64,000 nt of DNA. Origin: Gemmatimonadota bacterium. GTDB lineage: Bacteria > Gemmatimonadota > Gemmatimonadetes > Gemmatimonadales > Gemmatimonadaceae. How positions within the stretch are numbered: position 1 is the stretch's first letter; every line of letters starts with the position of its first letter. Where the stretch lies: positions 1 through 64,000 of the forward strand of contig JAQBPX010000015.1 of assembly GCA_028287305.1 (NCBI GenBank), given 5' to 3'. A program made the translations under genes and the position numbers. The notes beneath the pieces were generated by a model that saw nothing but the letters and a program-made list of their open reading frames with translations, ran no database searches and was not told where the DNA came from. Below are positions 1 to 8,453 of this stretch, one piece after another.

Positions 1-1132
1 CGGCCGGGGTATCCCAGTCCAGCGTTTGGCGGGGACGGGTGTTGAGGCGTTCTGCAATGACATCCAGCTGGCGCTGTGTAACGGCGCTGAGATCCATGCC
101 TTTCGGGTAATACTGACGGAGCAGCCCGTTGGTATTTTCGTTGCTGCCGCGCTGCCAGGGACTGTGCGGATCGCAGAAGTAGACCTGCACCTGCGTGGCC
201 ACCGTGAAGTCCTTGTGCCTGGCGAGCTCGGTGCCGCGGTCCCAGGTCAGGGAGCGCTTGAGGTGCGTCGGCAGGCGACGGATCGTGCGAGCAAGCGCCC
301 GCGTGACGGTCAGGCTTTCCTTGTTCTTGACCTTCACCAGCATCACGTAGCGCGAGGCGCGCTCGACGAGCGTCGCGATGTAGCTCGAGTTGGCGCCCGC
401 GAGGAGGTCCCCTTCCCAGTGACCGGGGACGGCGCGATCAGCCGCTTCGGCGGGCCGTTCACTGATGGAGATCGGGTCCCGCACACGCGAGGTCTGCCTG
501 GCCGCGCTCGTGGCGCGACTGCGGCGCATCGAGTGTCCCCGGCGCAGGTGCGCCGTGAGTTCCTGCCGCAGGACGCCGCGGGTCTGCACGTAGAGGCTGC
601 GATAGATCGTCTCGGCGGAGAGGTGCATCTGGGGGTCGTCGGGGTACGTGCGCCGCAGCCAGCCAGCGAGCGTGGCGGGAGACCAGTTAAGGGTCAATTT
701 GTGCGCGACGATGTCGCAGAGGACAGGGTTCGTGGCGAGGCGACACAGCTTCGGGCGCCGCGCGGCGTGCCAGGCGCGCTCGTCGGCGGTCGCGGCGTGG
801 TATCCGCGGTGGTGTGCCGTCCGGCCCCCGTTGCGCCTGACCTCTCGACTGATGGTCGAGACCGGGCGCGAGAGCAGGAGGGCGATGGCCGTGAACGACT
901 GCCCCGCGTTGAGGCCGCGCTCGATCACTTGCCGCTCTACCAGGGACAGCGTGCGCGCACTGCGCGTCGGCGTCGCCGGTCGGATGCCACCCGCCCGCCG
1001 CAACAGGCCATGCACCCCCGAGGGCGAGACCGCCAACGCCGCGCTGATGATTTCGAGCGTTTGTCCGGCCATCCATCGCGACCAGCTTTCCCCACACTCT
1101 GCGCGCGACAGCCGCGTCCGACGCTTTGCCAT
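1..1132 (-). CDS. IS30-family transposase (3' end missing)
   Basis: This is a DDE transposase catalysing cut-and-paste or circle-mediated movement of its own IS. The frame read from ATG at 1132 stays open to the window edge (about 377 codons) and begins MAKRRTRLSRAE. The N-terminal part carries helix-turn-helix-like segments (around residues 5-45 and 70-100). The catalytic part shows the IS30 signature: first Asp in GHWEGDLL (about residue 241), second Asp in TWDRGTE (about 297), and Glu in GSNENTNGLLRQ (about 332), followed by ERLNTRPRQTLDWDTP near the end. A good Shine-Dalgarno (GGAGG) lies about 10 bases before the ATG. All three catalytic residues are present, so it could be active if the missing tail is intact. 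The family usually ends shortly after the last motif seen, so little is missing. Confidence 0.92.
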   Translation of the reverse strand, partial: MAKRRTRLSRAECGESWSRWMAGQTLEIISAALAVSPSGVHGLLRRAGGIRPATPTRSARTLSLVERQVIERGLNAGQSFTAIALLLSRPVSTISREVRRNGGRTAHHRGYHAATADERAWHAARRPKLCRLATNPVLCDIVAHKLTLNWSPATLAGWLRRTYPDDPQMHLSAETIYRSLYVQTRGVLRQELTAHLRRGHSMRRSRATSAARQTSRVRDPISISERPAEAADRAVPGHWEGDLLAGANSSYIATLVERASRYVMLVKVKNKESLTVTRALARTIRRLPTHLKRSLTWDRGTELARHKDFTVATQVQVYFCDPHSPWQRGSNENTNGLLRQYYPKGMDLSAVTQRQLDVIAERLNTRPRQTLDWDTPA

Positions 1133-1190
1133 GATTCCACTTCCTCCGGAGGATGCACAGATGTAACTGTTGCATTCACCGGTTGACGCC
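1..1190 (-). mobile_element. IS30-family insertion sequence, cut by window edge
   Basis: The element consists of the DDE transposase gene plus a short leader. The other end lies beyond position 1. The segment near 1162-1190 (TGTAACTGTTGCATTCACCG and following) is a plausible terminal inverted repeat, because it lies just upstream of the transposase start and IS30 ends often carry a TGTTGCA-like core. The partner repeat is not in the window, so the exact boundary is inferred. The element sits immediately upstream of the polysaccharide locus and may have replaced the native promoter of the gene at 1262. Confidence 0.6.
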
Positions 1191-1261
1191 ACCATCTGCA
1201 GTGGTTGTACTGGACAGACGACAGGCGAAGGTAGAACGTACCGCATCCTCTCCCCGCCGCC

Positions 1262-2542
1262 ATGCCAACTCGCAGAGATTTCGTCGCCCAGTCCGTCCTC
1301 GCCGCCGCCGCGATCCCGCGCTGGAAGCCGACCTCCATTCGCAGCTTGTACGGCGCGATGAGCTCGGGCGACGGCGCGCCAGATGACGAGAGCTACTGGC
1401 AGGAAATCCAGCGCGCCTTCGACCTGGATCGCTCGATCATCAACCTGAACAACGGTGGCTGCTCGCCTGCGCCGACCATGGTCCTCGAGCAGATGATCCG
1501 CGACGTGCGGTTCAGCAACGAGCTCCCGGTCCAGCACATGTGGCAGGTGCTCGAGCCGCGCGTGGAAGCGGTGCGGCGCGAGCTCGCGATCGAGTTCGGG
1601 TGTGACCCCGAGGAGATGGCGATCACGCGCAATGCGAGCGAGAGCAACGAGACCGTGATCTTCGGCACCGACATGAAGGCTGGGGACGAGGCGATCATCA
1701 CGACGTTGAACTACCCACGAATGCAGAATGCCTGGCGGCAGCGCGAGCTGCGCGACGGAGTCGTCGTCAAGCGCCTCAAGCTCCCGACGCCGATTCCGAG
1801 CGACGACGTGTTCGTGAAGGCCTTCGCCGACGCAATCACGCCGCGCACGAAGGTGATCGAGATCATGCACCTGAGCTTCCAGACCGGGTACGTGGCGCCG
1901 GTGCGGAAGATCATGGAGCTGGTGAGGGGGAAGGGCATCACGGTGCTCGTGGATGGCGCACATGCCTTTGCGCACTTCCCCATGAGTCGCGATGAGCTCG
2001 GCGCCGACTTCTATGGAACGAGCCTGCACAAGTGGCTGATGGCGCCGATCGGCACCGGCTTTCTCTACGTGCGCCGCAATCGCGTGAAGGACACCTGGCC
2101 GCTGCTCGCGTGCACGTATCCCACGGAGCAGGACGACATCCGCAAGTACGAGCAGATCGGCACGCACCCCGCGGCGAACCACAATGCGATCGCTGTCGCG
2201 CTGACCTTCAATCGCGGCATCGGACAGGACCGCAAGACGGCGCGGCTGCGCTTCCTGCGCGACCGCTGGGCGAAGCGGCTGGTGGCCTACTCGCCGCGGG
2301 TGAAGATGATCACGTCGCTGGAGCCGGGGGCCGCAGGGGCACTGGCGGTGGTGACGATCGAGGGGATGGACATCGGCAAGCTGCAGGGCTGGTTGTGGGG
2401 CAAGCACCAGATCATGACGACACCACTGGTCGGGGACGAGTTCCAGGGGCTGCGCGTGACGCCGAACGTCTACACCATGACGCAGGAGATCGACCGGTTC
2501 TCCGACGCGATGGAAATGGCGATCAAGGTGGGCGTGGCGTAA
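1262..2542 (+). CDS. Tat-exported class V aminotransferase (isopenicillin N epimerase-like)
   Basis: This is a PLP-dependent fold-type I enzyme of the aminotransferase class V / cysteine desulfurase superfamily, 426 residues. The N-terminus MPTRRDFVAQSVLAAAAIP matches a twin-arginine signal (TRRDFVA), so the folded enzyme is probably exported. The PLP-binding Asp lies in LVDGAHAF (D231) and the Schiff-base lysine in GTSLHKWL (K257). The early NLNNGGCSPAP stretch is typical of the isopenicillin N epimerase-like subgroup. The substrate cannot be told from sequence. It starts about 70 bp past the presumed IS end, with no clear Shine-Dalgarno, and is 43 bp from the MBOAT gene. A role in the glycan pathway is not shown by anything but position. 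Confidence 0.85.
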   Translation: MPTRRDFVAQSVLAAAAIPRWKPTSIRSLYGAMSSGDGAPDDESYWQEIQRAFDLDRSIINLNNGGCSPAPTMVLEQMIRDVRFSNELPVQHMWQVLEPRVEAVRRELAIEFGCDPEEMAITRNASESNETVIFGTDMKAGDEAIITTLNYPRMQNAWRQRELRDGVVVKRLKLPTPIPSDDVFVKAFADAITPRTKVIEIMHLSFQTGYVAPVRKIMELVRGKGITVLVDGAHAFAHFPMSRDELGADFYGTSLHKWLMAPIGTGFLYVRRNRVKDTWPLLACTYPTEQDDIRKYEQIGTHPAANHNAIAVALTFNRGIGQDRKTARLRFLRDRWAKRLVAYSPRVKMITSLEPGAAGALAVVTIEGMDIGKLQGWLWGKHQIMTTPLVGDEFQGLRVTPNVYTMTQEIDRFSDAMEMAIKVGVA

Positions 2543-2585
2543 GGGGCGTAGGAAAAACGGCTGACTAATGAGTAGCTTGTGTTAG

Positions 2586-4001
2586 ATGCTCTTTAACAGC
2601 CCGACGTTTGTCGTCTTCTTAGTCGTTGTTTTCGCGAGCTATTGGCGGCTCGATGACCGCCGCAAGCAGAACATCCTCCTGCTCGCCGCCAGCCTGGTGT
2701 TCTACGGGTGGTGGAATTGGCGCTTCCTTTTCCTGCTGCTGTTCGCCGCGGGAGTGGACTACCTCGTCGCGATCGCGCTCGAGGGGACCGCGCGCTCGCA
2801 CGCGCGCCGAGCGCTGCTCCTGGTGTCGCTCTCGACCAACATCGGCATGCTGGCGCTGTTCAAATACGCCGACTTCTTCCTTCGGTCGGCGCACGCGGCC
2901 GGCGGCGCGATGGGACTGTCGTGGCACTATTCGCCGCTGCACCTCGTGCTGCCGATCGGGATCTCGTTTTACACCTTCCAGGCGCTCAGCTACACCATAG
3001 ACGTGTATCGGGGACAGCTGCCCGCGACGCGCGACCCGGTAGCCTACTTCGGCTTCATCGCGTTCTTTCCCCACATGGTCGCGGGCCCAATCCAGCGGGC
3101 GACGCACCTCCTCACGCAGTTCCAGCAGGAGCGGAAATTCAACTATCATCAGGCGGTCGACGGCTGCCGCCAGATGCTATGGGGACTGTTCAAGAAGATG
3201 GTGGTGGCGGACAACCTCGCCCCGCTCGTAAACGCCGCCTATGCCAATCCAACGGCGGCGGGTAGCTGGCAGCTGCTATGGGCCGTATATGCGTTCGCCA
3301 TTCAGATCTACGCGGACTTCTCGGGCTACACCGACATCGCCCTGGGTTGCGCACGCCTGTTCGGCTTCGAGCTGACGCCGGCCTTCGCCTATCCGTATTT
3401 CGGCCGGACCATGCCGGAAGTATGGAAACGGTGGAACATGTCGTTGATGGAGTGGTTTCGTGAATACGTGTTCATCTCCCTAGGCAAGACCCGCACTATG
3501 CGGCGCCGCCCACGAGCGAACCTCTTCATCATATTCGTGTTGAGCGGCCTGTGGCACGGTGCCGCGTGGACGTTCGTGGTGTGGGGCGTCTTTCACGGAC
3601 TGATGTACCTCGCGTACGAGCTCACCGGAGTGGACAAGTATCTGAGGCGCCGACGCGAGCCGAATCGCCTGGTTGATGTCGCCCTCTGGTTCGTCGCGTT
3701 TCACATCGTCTGCTTCTCGATGATCCTCTTTCGCGCAGGTTCACTGTCGGACGTCGCTGCAATCGCGACGGGGATCGCCCATGTCCCGATCACGATCCCA
3801 TCGCCACCGATCGCCACCGGCGTCTTTGCGATCGCCATGGGTATGATGATCTTCGAATGGTTCCAGCGTCACCGGAGATTCGCGCTCGAGATGGTCGGAT
3901 GGCTGCCGTCAGCGAGGTTCGCAACCTACTATCTTCTCATGGCGATGATGTTCTGGAAGGCGAATCTTGGTTCCGCTCCCTTCATCTATTTCCAGTTTTG
4001 A
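2586..4001 (+). CDS. MBOAT-family O-acyltransferase (AlgI-like)
   Basis: This is a polytopic membrane O-acyltransferase that moves acyl (often acetyl) groups across the inner membrane for polysaccharide O-acylation. It is 471 residues, the normal AlgI size. It opens with the family-typical MLFNSPTFVVFLVV and has about ten hydrophobic segments. The conserved HMVAGPI motif and the LSGLWHGAAWTFVVWGVFHG block are present, with the catalytic histidine at H324 and a second conserved His about residue 338. Its stop overlaps the TTG start of the SGNH-like gene at 3998, so the two are probably translationally coupled, as in AlgI/AlgJ or DltB/DltD pairs. The acylated substrate is unknown. Confidence 0.93.
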   Translation: MLFNSPTFVVFLVVVFASYWRLDDRRKQNILLLAASLVFYGWWNWRFLFLLLFAAGVDYLVAIALEGTARSHARRALLLVSLSTNIGMLALFKYADFFLRSAHAAGGAMGLSWHYSPLHLVLPIGISFYTFQALSYTIDVYRGQLPATRDPVAYFGFIAFFPHMVAGPIQRATHLLTQFQQERKFNYHQAVDGCRQMLWGLFKKMVVADNLAPLVNAAYANPTAAGSWQLLWAVYAFAIQIYADFSGYTDIALGCARLFGFELTPAFAYPYFGRTMPEVWKRWNMSLMEWFREYVFISLGKTRTMRRRPRANLFIIFVLSGLWHGAAWTFVVWGVFHGLMYLAYELTGVDKYLRRRREPNRLVDVALWFVAFHIVCFSMILFRAGSLSDVAAIATGIAHVPITIPSPPIATGVFAIAMGMMIFEWFQRHRRFALEMVGWLPSARFATYYLLMAMMFWKANLGSAPFIYFQF

Positions 4002-5140
4002 GTTGGCCACCTGAAGTAGCTCGTTTTGTCGGGCGCCTCGCCCTGGTGCTGCTGCCGTTGGCGTTGGTCGGCGCGACGTCCGAGCTCCTCCTCATGGCCT
4101 CGCGCGAAACATGGACATCGGCGCGAGTCGTAGCGTACCAGCGGGATCATGCGGGCATCCTGTTTTCTCGAAAATTTCTGCCCGAGCGGCTCGCTGAATA
4201 CAAGACAGAGCTGCTTCTTCGTCATCCCGCGCCTATCGCGGCCCTGGGGTCGTCACGGGTCATGCAGTTCCGCGACTGGATGTTTGGACCCGACTCGAAC
4301 CGCTTCGTCAATCTCGGCGGGCTGGTTCAGAGTCTCGATGATTTGGAACTTGTCGCCACCTCCGCGCCCGCAGGATCCTTACCGCGCTTCCTTCTCATTG
4401 GCGTCGACGCACGATGGCTCAATGGGAACTCACGCGATCCTGACAAGCTGAGCCTCGCTACGCAGTCTCCGCTCACCTGGGAGGATTACGTGCGTGCGAC
4501 ACGCGCCTACGTCGCACGACCGCGCGTAGTCGCCAAGGCAGTCCGGCTGCTTTTCGCTGGCAAGCAGGCAATTGGCATTCGCGCGCTCGTCGATTCGTCA
4601 GGCTTTCGCCGAGACGGGAGTTTTCGATGGTCGTACTCCGTTCCGGATTCTGATTTTAGGTACGTCGACCGTGTTACGCCGACCGCATTAGAGCGAATCC
4701 GCATAGGCACCTTGGGATTCGAACGAACGAGTGGAGTGGACAGAGCGCGCCTCCACCAGCTTGGCCGGGTACTGGACGTGTTCACTCGCAGAGGCGTGAT
4801 CGTCGCCGGATTCATTCCTCCCCTGGCCGGTCCGGTGGTGGCCGCGCTCGAGGCAGACGATCGCCAGCGTCCGTTGCTGATGCAGTTCGGCCCCTCCGTC
4901 GCCGCCACCTTCGCCGCTCGAGGCCTCTCATTCGTGGACGCGTCACGCCTCGAGCAGTTCGGACTGGACGATCGCTACATGGGCGACGGCTACCACGCGA
5001 TGGAAACGTTCCACGTCGTCCTGCTGACGCGGCTGTTGCAGGACCCCAAGGTCCAACTCGCGCTTCAGGTACGTCCAGAGTGGCTCACCTCGCTCCTTCG
5101 CGATCCTCGCACGAATTACTGGTACGTGGCCGGGCACTAG
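3998..5140 (+). CDS. SGNH-like partner of the MBOAT acyltransferase (DltD/AlgJ-like)
   Basis: This is a membrane-anchored, periplasm-facing protein that probably hands the acyl group to the glycan. The chosen start is TTG at 3998, overlapping the MBOAT stop (TTGA). An open frame upstream runs inside the MBOAT gene and is rejected. The protein is 380 residues, with one N-terminal membrane helix (about residues 10-32). A serine block AALGSSRVMQF resembles the DltD/AlgX-type nucleophile region, and a C-terminal MGDGYHAM supplies an Asp-x-x-His pair. The family is diverse, so catalytic assignment rests on these two blocks and on the pairing with the MBOAT. Confidence 0.75.
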   Translation: MSWPPEVARFVGRLALVLLPLALVGATSELLLMASRETWTSARVVAYQRDHAGILFSRKFLPERLAEYKTELLLRHPAPIAALGSSRVMQFRDWMFGPDSNRFVNLGGLVQSLDDLELVATSAPAGSLPRFLLIGVDARWLNGNSRDPDKLSLATQSPLTWEDYVRATRAYVARPRVVAKAVRLLFAGKQAIGIRALVDSSGFRRDGSFRWSYSVPDSDFRYVDRVTPTALERIRIGTLGFERTSGVDRARLHQLGRVLDVFTRRGVIVAGFIPPLAGPVVAALEADDRQRPLLMQFGPSVAATFAARGLSFVDASRLEQFGLDDRYMGDGYHAMETFHVVLLTRLLQDPKVQLALQVRPEWLTSLLRDPRTNYWYVAGH

Positions 5141-5177
5141 CTCTAGGCAGGAGCCACGCAAAGGGATAGCCTTGGGC

Positions 5178-6014
5178 ATGTCGTACTCGGCAGAACTCTG
5201 GCAGTCTCGCGAACTCGTGATGCAGTTTGCATTGCGGGACCTGCGCCTTCGCTATAAGGAAGCGTTGATGGGGTGGGGCTGGGCCATCCTGATGCCGGTG
5301 CTGATCGTCTTCAGCGGCGTAATCCTGCGCTCGATCATTGCGCGGGCGGGCGGCCAGCACGTGACGCTCGAGACCGCGGCCGAAATCGCCGTGAAAGCGG
5401 TGCCGTGGGCCTTCTTTGCCTCCACGATCCAGACGGCCACGCAGTCGCTCGTCGCCAATCGCGCGCTGATCGGCAAGGTCTACTTTGCCCGCGAGGCAAT
5501 CCCCCTTGGCGCCGTTGCAGGGCAGATGGTCGACCTCGTGATCGGCATGGCCATGGCGCTCCTCGTGCTGGTGTTCGCGGGTCACATCCCGACGTGGTCA
5601 TGGTTGTGGACACTGCCCCTGCTGGCACTGCTCGTACTCAGCACCACCGGTGTCTCGCTCCTCCTGAGCTGCGCGAACCTGTTCTTTCGCGACGTGCGGT
5701 ACGTGGTGGGCGTGGTCATGTCCTTCGGCATCTTCGCCACTCCGATCTACTATACCCCGGACATGGTAGGTCCCACGGGCGCACGGCTCCTGGCCTGGAA
5801 CCCCCTCTCGGCGGTCATGCTGGGCTTGCAGCGCGTGCTGGTGCAGGGAAGCCCGCTCCTCTCCCCGCAACAGCACCAGTGGGCAGACGGCACCAGCAGC
5901 ATGGTCTGGACGCCATGGATGCTCTCGTACACCCTCGCCTGTGGCGTGACTGGCCTGGCCGCCGGACTGGTGCTCTTTCGCCGCTACTCGGCTGTGTTTG
6001 CGGAGTGGAGCTGA
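5178..6014 (+). CDS. wzm: Polysaccharide ABC exporter permease (Wzm-like)
   Basis: This is the ABC-2 type integral membrane subunit of a polysaccharide exporter, 278 residues with six predicted membrane segments. The cytoplasmic N-terminal sequence ending in RDLRLRYKEALMGWGWAILMP is the standard opening of the Wzm/TagG/KpsM family, and FGIFATPIYYTPDMV matches the family's late conserved loop. ATG at 5178 is preferred over TTG at 5172. Its stop overlaps the ATG of the ATPase (TGATG), so the two subunits are co-translated. It exports a lipid-linked glycan made in the cytoplasm, a route separate from Wzx/Wzy. Confidence 0.93.
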   Translation: MSYSAELWQSRELVMQFALRDLRLRYKEALMGWGWAILMPVLIVFSGVILRSIIARAGGQHVTLETAAEIAVKAVPWAFFASTIQTATQSLVANRALIGKVYFAREAIPLGAVAGQMVDLVIGMAMALLVLVFAGHIPTWSWLWTLPLLALLVLSTTGVSLLLSCANLFFRDVRYVVGVVMSFGIFATPIYYTPDMVGPTGARLLAWNPLSAVMLGLQRVLVQGSPLLSPQQHQWADGTSSMVWTPWMLSYTLACGVTGLAAGLVLFRRYSAVFAEWS

Positions 6015-7240
6015 TGCGGGCGAGCACCGCGCATCCACAGGTCACCTTCGACGGTGTCTCCAAGAAGCTGCGAAAGGGGACCGCGCACAACTCGCTGCGC
6101 GACCTGCTGCCCGCGCTCGCGCGCGGGCTGGTGGCTCGGGGACAGGCGCGCGAGGCGCTGCGCCGCGAGGAATTCTGGGCCGTGCGTGACGTGAGCTTTC
6201 ACGTCGGTGCCGGGGAGTGCCTGGGGATCATCGGCCCCAATGGTGCCGGCAAGTCCACGATCCTCAAGCTGCTGGGCCGGATCCTTGCGCCCACGCTGGG
6301 CCGCTGCGAAGTGATCGGCCGCGTCGGGTCCCTGATCGAACTGACCGCCGGCTTCCATCCGGACCTGACCGGCCGCGAGAACGTGTACCTGGCCGGTGCC
6401 ATCCTCGGGATGCGCCGCGCCGAGGTGAACGCGAAGCTCGATACGATCGTGGAGTTCGCCGGCGTGTCCGCCTTCCTGGATACGCCGACCCGGAAGTACT
6501 CGAGCGGCATGAGCGCGCGGCTCGGCTTCGCCGTGGCGGCGCACCTCGATCCGGAGGTGTTGCTGATCGACGAGGTGCTCTCGGTGGGCGACCACTCATT
6601 CCAGGAGCGCGCCTTCGCGCGCATCCGCACCATGGTAGACGCCGGCACGCCCGTGGTGGTCGTCTCGCACCACCTGAAGCGGGTGGCGGAGCTGTGCACC
6701 AAGGCGCTCGTGCTGAGCCATGGCCATGTGGTGCACGCCGGGGCGCCCCTCGACTGCATCAGCGCCTACATGCAGGTGTCGTCCGGTGACGCGCCACCGG
6801 GGCGTGACCTCGTGCGCATGCTGCGACGGGGGGCGGCGTCCAGTTCCATCGAGAGCGGGGGCCAGCTGGCCCTTGCCGCACTCGTGCAGCGCGGGGAGGA
6901 AGCGGCGATCGGCATCGGCGTGCGCATCATCGAGATCACCACCGGGCGCCTGGCGTTCCAGCAGTCGTCACTCATGGAGCTGGCCGCCGGGACGGGAGAC
7001 GGGGAACTCGAGGTGACGCTCGACATCCGCATGCACCTCCAGCGGGGACTCTATTCCGCGCAGCTGTACGCCACGTATCCCGGGCAGGCGGACTGGATCG
7101 GGGAGGCAGAGGCGACGGTCGTGGAGGTCGCATCCCCACCACGCTGGTCAGGCGAGTCGTGGCTCGCCGTTTCCTGTCGCTCCAGGCAAAGTGGCGAGGC
7201 ATTACAAAACCAAATGTTTGCACTCGCGAAAGAGCCGTGA
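6014..7240 (+). CDS. wzt: Polysaccharide ABC exporter ATPase with C-terminal glycan-binding-type domain (Wzt-like)
   Basis: This is the nucleotide-binding subunit that powers the Wzm permease. ATG at 6014 overlaps the wzm stop, and the longer open frame upstream is antiphase to wzm and rejected. It is 408 residues. The Walker A is GPNGAGKST and the signature is YSSGMSARLGF. Walker B is VLLIDEVLSVGD, with a switch histidine in VVVSHHLKRV. IELTAGFHPDLTGRENVYL is the characteristic Wzt/TagH block. Residues beyond about 255 form an extra beta-rich domain like the Wzt C-terminal domain, which in O9a-type systems reads the modified end of the glycan. This suggests a chain-end signal is needed for export, an inference. 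Confidence 0.93.
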   Translation: MRASTAHPQVTFDGVSKKLRKGTAHNSLRDLLPALARGLVARGQAREALRREEFWAVRDVSFHVGAGECLGIIGPNGAGKSTILKLLGRILAPTLGRCEVIGRVGSLIELTAGFHPDLTGRENVYLAGAILGMRRAEVNAKLDTIVEFAGVSAFLDTPTRKYSSGMSARLGFAVAAHLDPEVLLIDEVLSVGDHSFQERAFARIRTMVDAGTPVVVVSHHLKRVAELCTKALVLSHGHVVHAGAPLDCISAYMQVSSGDAPPGRDLVRMLRRGAASSSIESGGQLALAALVQRGEEAAIGIGVRIIEITTGRLAFQQSSLMELAAGTGDGELEVTLDIRMHLQRGLYSAQLYATYPGQADWIGEAEATVVEVASPPRWSGESWLAVSCRSRQSGEALQNQMFALAKEP

Positions 7241-7269
7241 GACGCGTACAGTAGAGGCTGCCGTTCGCA

Positions 7270-7749
7270 GTGCGTTTATCCCTCCCGCAGCCTCCCGCAG
7301 TGACCACAAGATTTCGCGTAAACGCCCCCTCCGTCGTCGACGAGACGATCGACGGAGAGGCGGTGATCATGAACCTCGACACCGGCCACTATTTCAGCGC
7401 GCAGGGGACCGGCTGTGAGGTTTGGAACTGGATTGCGGGCGGGTCCTCCGCGGAGGAGGCGTCGCTGTCGCTGGTGAGGCGCTATCGAGTCCGGTCCGAT
7501 GAAGCCCTTGCCGCCGTGGAGCGCTTCGTGGCTTCACTCCTCAAGCACAACCTCATCAGACCGGATCAAGAAGGCGGCGACGGGACGGCGCGAGGCGTCG
7601 CGCCGACCCTGGGCGAGCCGGGCGCATATTCGCCGCCCGCACTACAGGTCTACACGGACATGGAGGAAGTGCTGCTCCTCGACCCCATTCACGAGGTGGC
7701 CAGCTCGGGATGGCCCATGCCCCGCGACGCGGGCGTTCCCTCCGCGTGA
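7270..7749 (+). CDS. PqqD-family protein
   Basis: This is a small PqqD-like protein of 159 residues. PqqD proteins are peptide-binding chaperones and the prototype RiPP recognition element. The PqqD fold covers about residues 11-100, including DGEAVIMNLDTGHYFSAQG and a CEVWNWI helix, followed by a winged-helix-like SAEEASLSLVRRYRVRSDEA stretch. The C-terminal 55 residues look disordered. Start is GTG at 7270 or, perhaps better, GTG at 7300 inside a tandem 10-bp repeat. Its stop overlaps the next gene's GTG (GTGA). Together with the HprK-like and nucleotidyltransferase genes downstream it matches the HPr-kinase-related/PqqD associations found in RiPP and exopolysaccharide clusters. No precursor peptide was recognised nearby. 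Confidence 0.88.
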   Translation: MRLSLPQPPAVTTRFRVNAPSVVDETIDGEAVIMNLDTGHYFSAQGTGCEVWNWIAGGSSAEEASLSLVRRYRVRSDEALAAVERFVASLLKHNLIRPDQEGGDGTARGVAPTLGEPGAYSPPALQVYTDMEEVLLLDPIHEVASSGWPMPRDAGVPSA

Positions 7750-8453
7750 CCGGCCACGAGTTGGAGCGCGACCGGGACGTCTCCGTCGTGCTCGCAGTGA
7801 GGAACGGGGCGCGACTCGTGGCCGATGCCATCGAGTCCATCCTGGCGCAGACGGCCACTCCGCGAGAAATCATTGTCGTGGATGGCGCGTCGCACGATGA
7901 GACGCGCGACATCGCCGCGCGATATCCGCTCGTGCGAGTGATGGCGCAGCGATCGACCGGCATCGGCGGGGCCTGGAACGAAGGGATCGAGGCCAGCGCA
8001 GGTGCGACCATCGCGTTCCTCTCGCACGACGACATATGGCTGCCGGAAAAGCTGCACGCCCAGCTGGCGCACCTTGCAGGCGCGCCGCATTCCCCCGGCT
8101 GCGTCACGCACGTGGTGCATGAACTGCTTCCGGGCACCGAGTGCCCACCGGCGTTCCGGGCCGGCCTGCTCGGCCGCCCGGTGCCGGGCTGGATAATGGA
8201 ATCCCTCCTCGTCCGTCGAGGCGTGTTCGACTTGGTCGGTCGCTTCGACTCGCAGATGCGCATTGGCGAGGACACCGACTGGTTCGCCCGTGCGCGCGAC
8301 AAGGGCGTAATGCTCGACGTGCTGTCCGGCTGCCTGGTGCGCAAGCGCGTGCACGGGGCGAACATCACGCTTACCCAGTCCGACGCGCCCGGCGTGCTGC
8401 TCGACGTGCTACGACGTTCCATCGCCCGGAAGCGCGAAGGAGCGGAAGCGTGA
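7746..8453 (+). CDS. Family 2 glycosyltransferase
   Basis: This is a GT-A fold inverting glycosyltransferase, 235 residues, which is short for GT2. The nucleotide-binding start is DVSVVLAVRNGARLVADAI, followed by IIVVDGASHDET. The metal-binding acidic motif is SHDDIW, and a late GEDTDWFAR block is typical of the acceptor-side helix. Start is GTG at 7746, overlapping the pqqD-like stop. It is coupled by a second GTGA overlap to the next GT2, so the two act in the same pathway. Donor and acceptor sugars are unknown. Confidence 0.9.
   Translation: MTGHELERDRDVSVVLAVRNGARLVADAIESILAQTATPREIIVVDGASHDETRDIAARYPLVRVMAQRSTGIGGAWNEGIEASAGATIAFLSHDDIWLPEKLHAQLAHLAGAPHSPGCVTHVVHELLPGTECPPAFRAGLLGRPVPGWIMESLLVRRGVFDLVGRFDSQMRIGEDTDWFARARDKGVMLDVLSGCLVRKRVHGANITLTQSDAPGVLLDVLRRSIARKREGAEA

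Noticed and set aside
26-1186. Plus-strand open frame of 386 codons across the IS
   Set aside because: It is antisense to the IS30 transposase, which carries all DDE motifs on the minus strand; the plus-strand product is Arg/Pro-rich without motifs.
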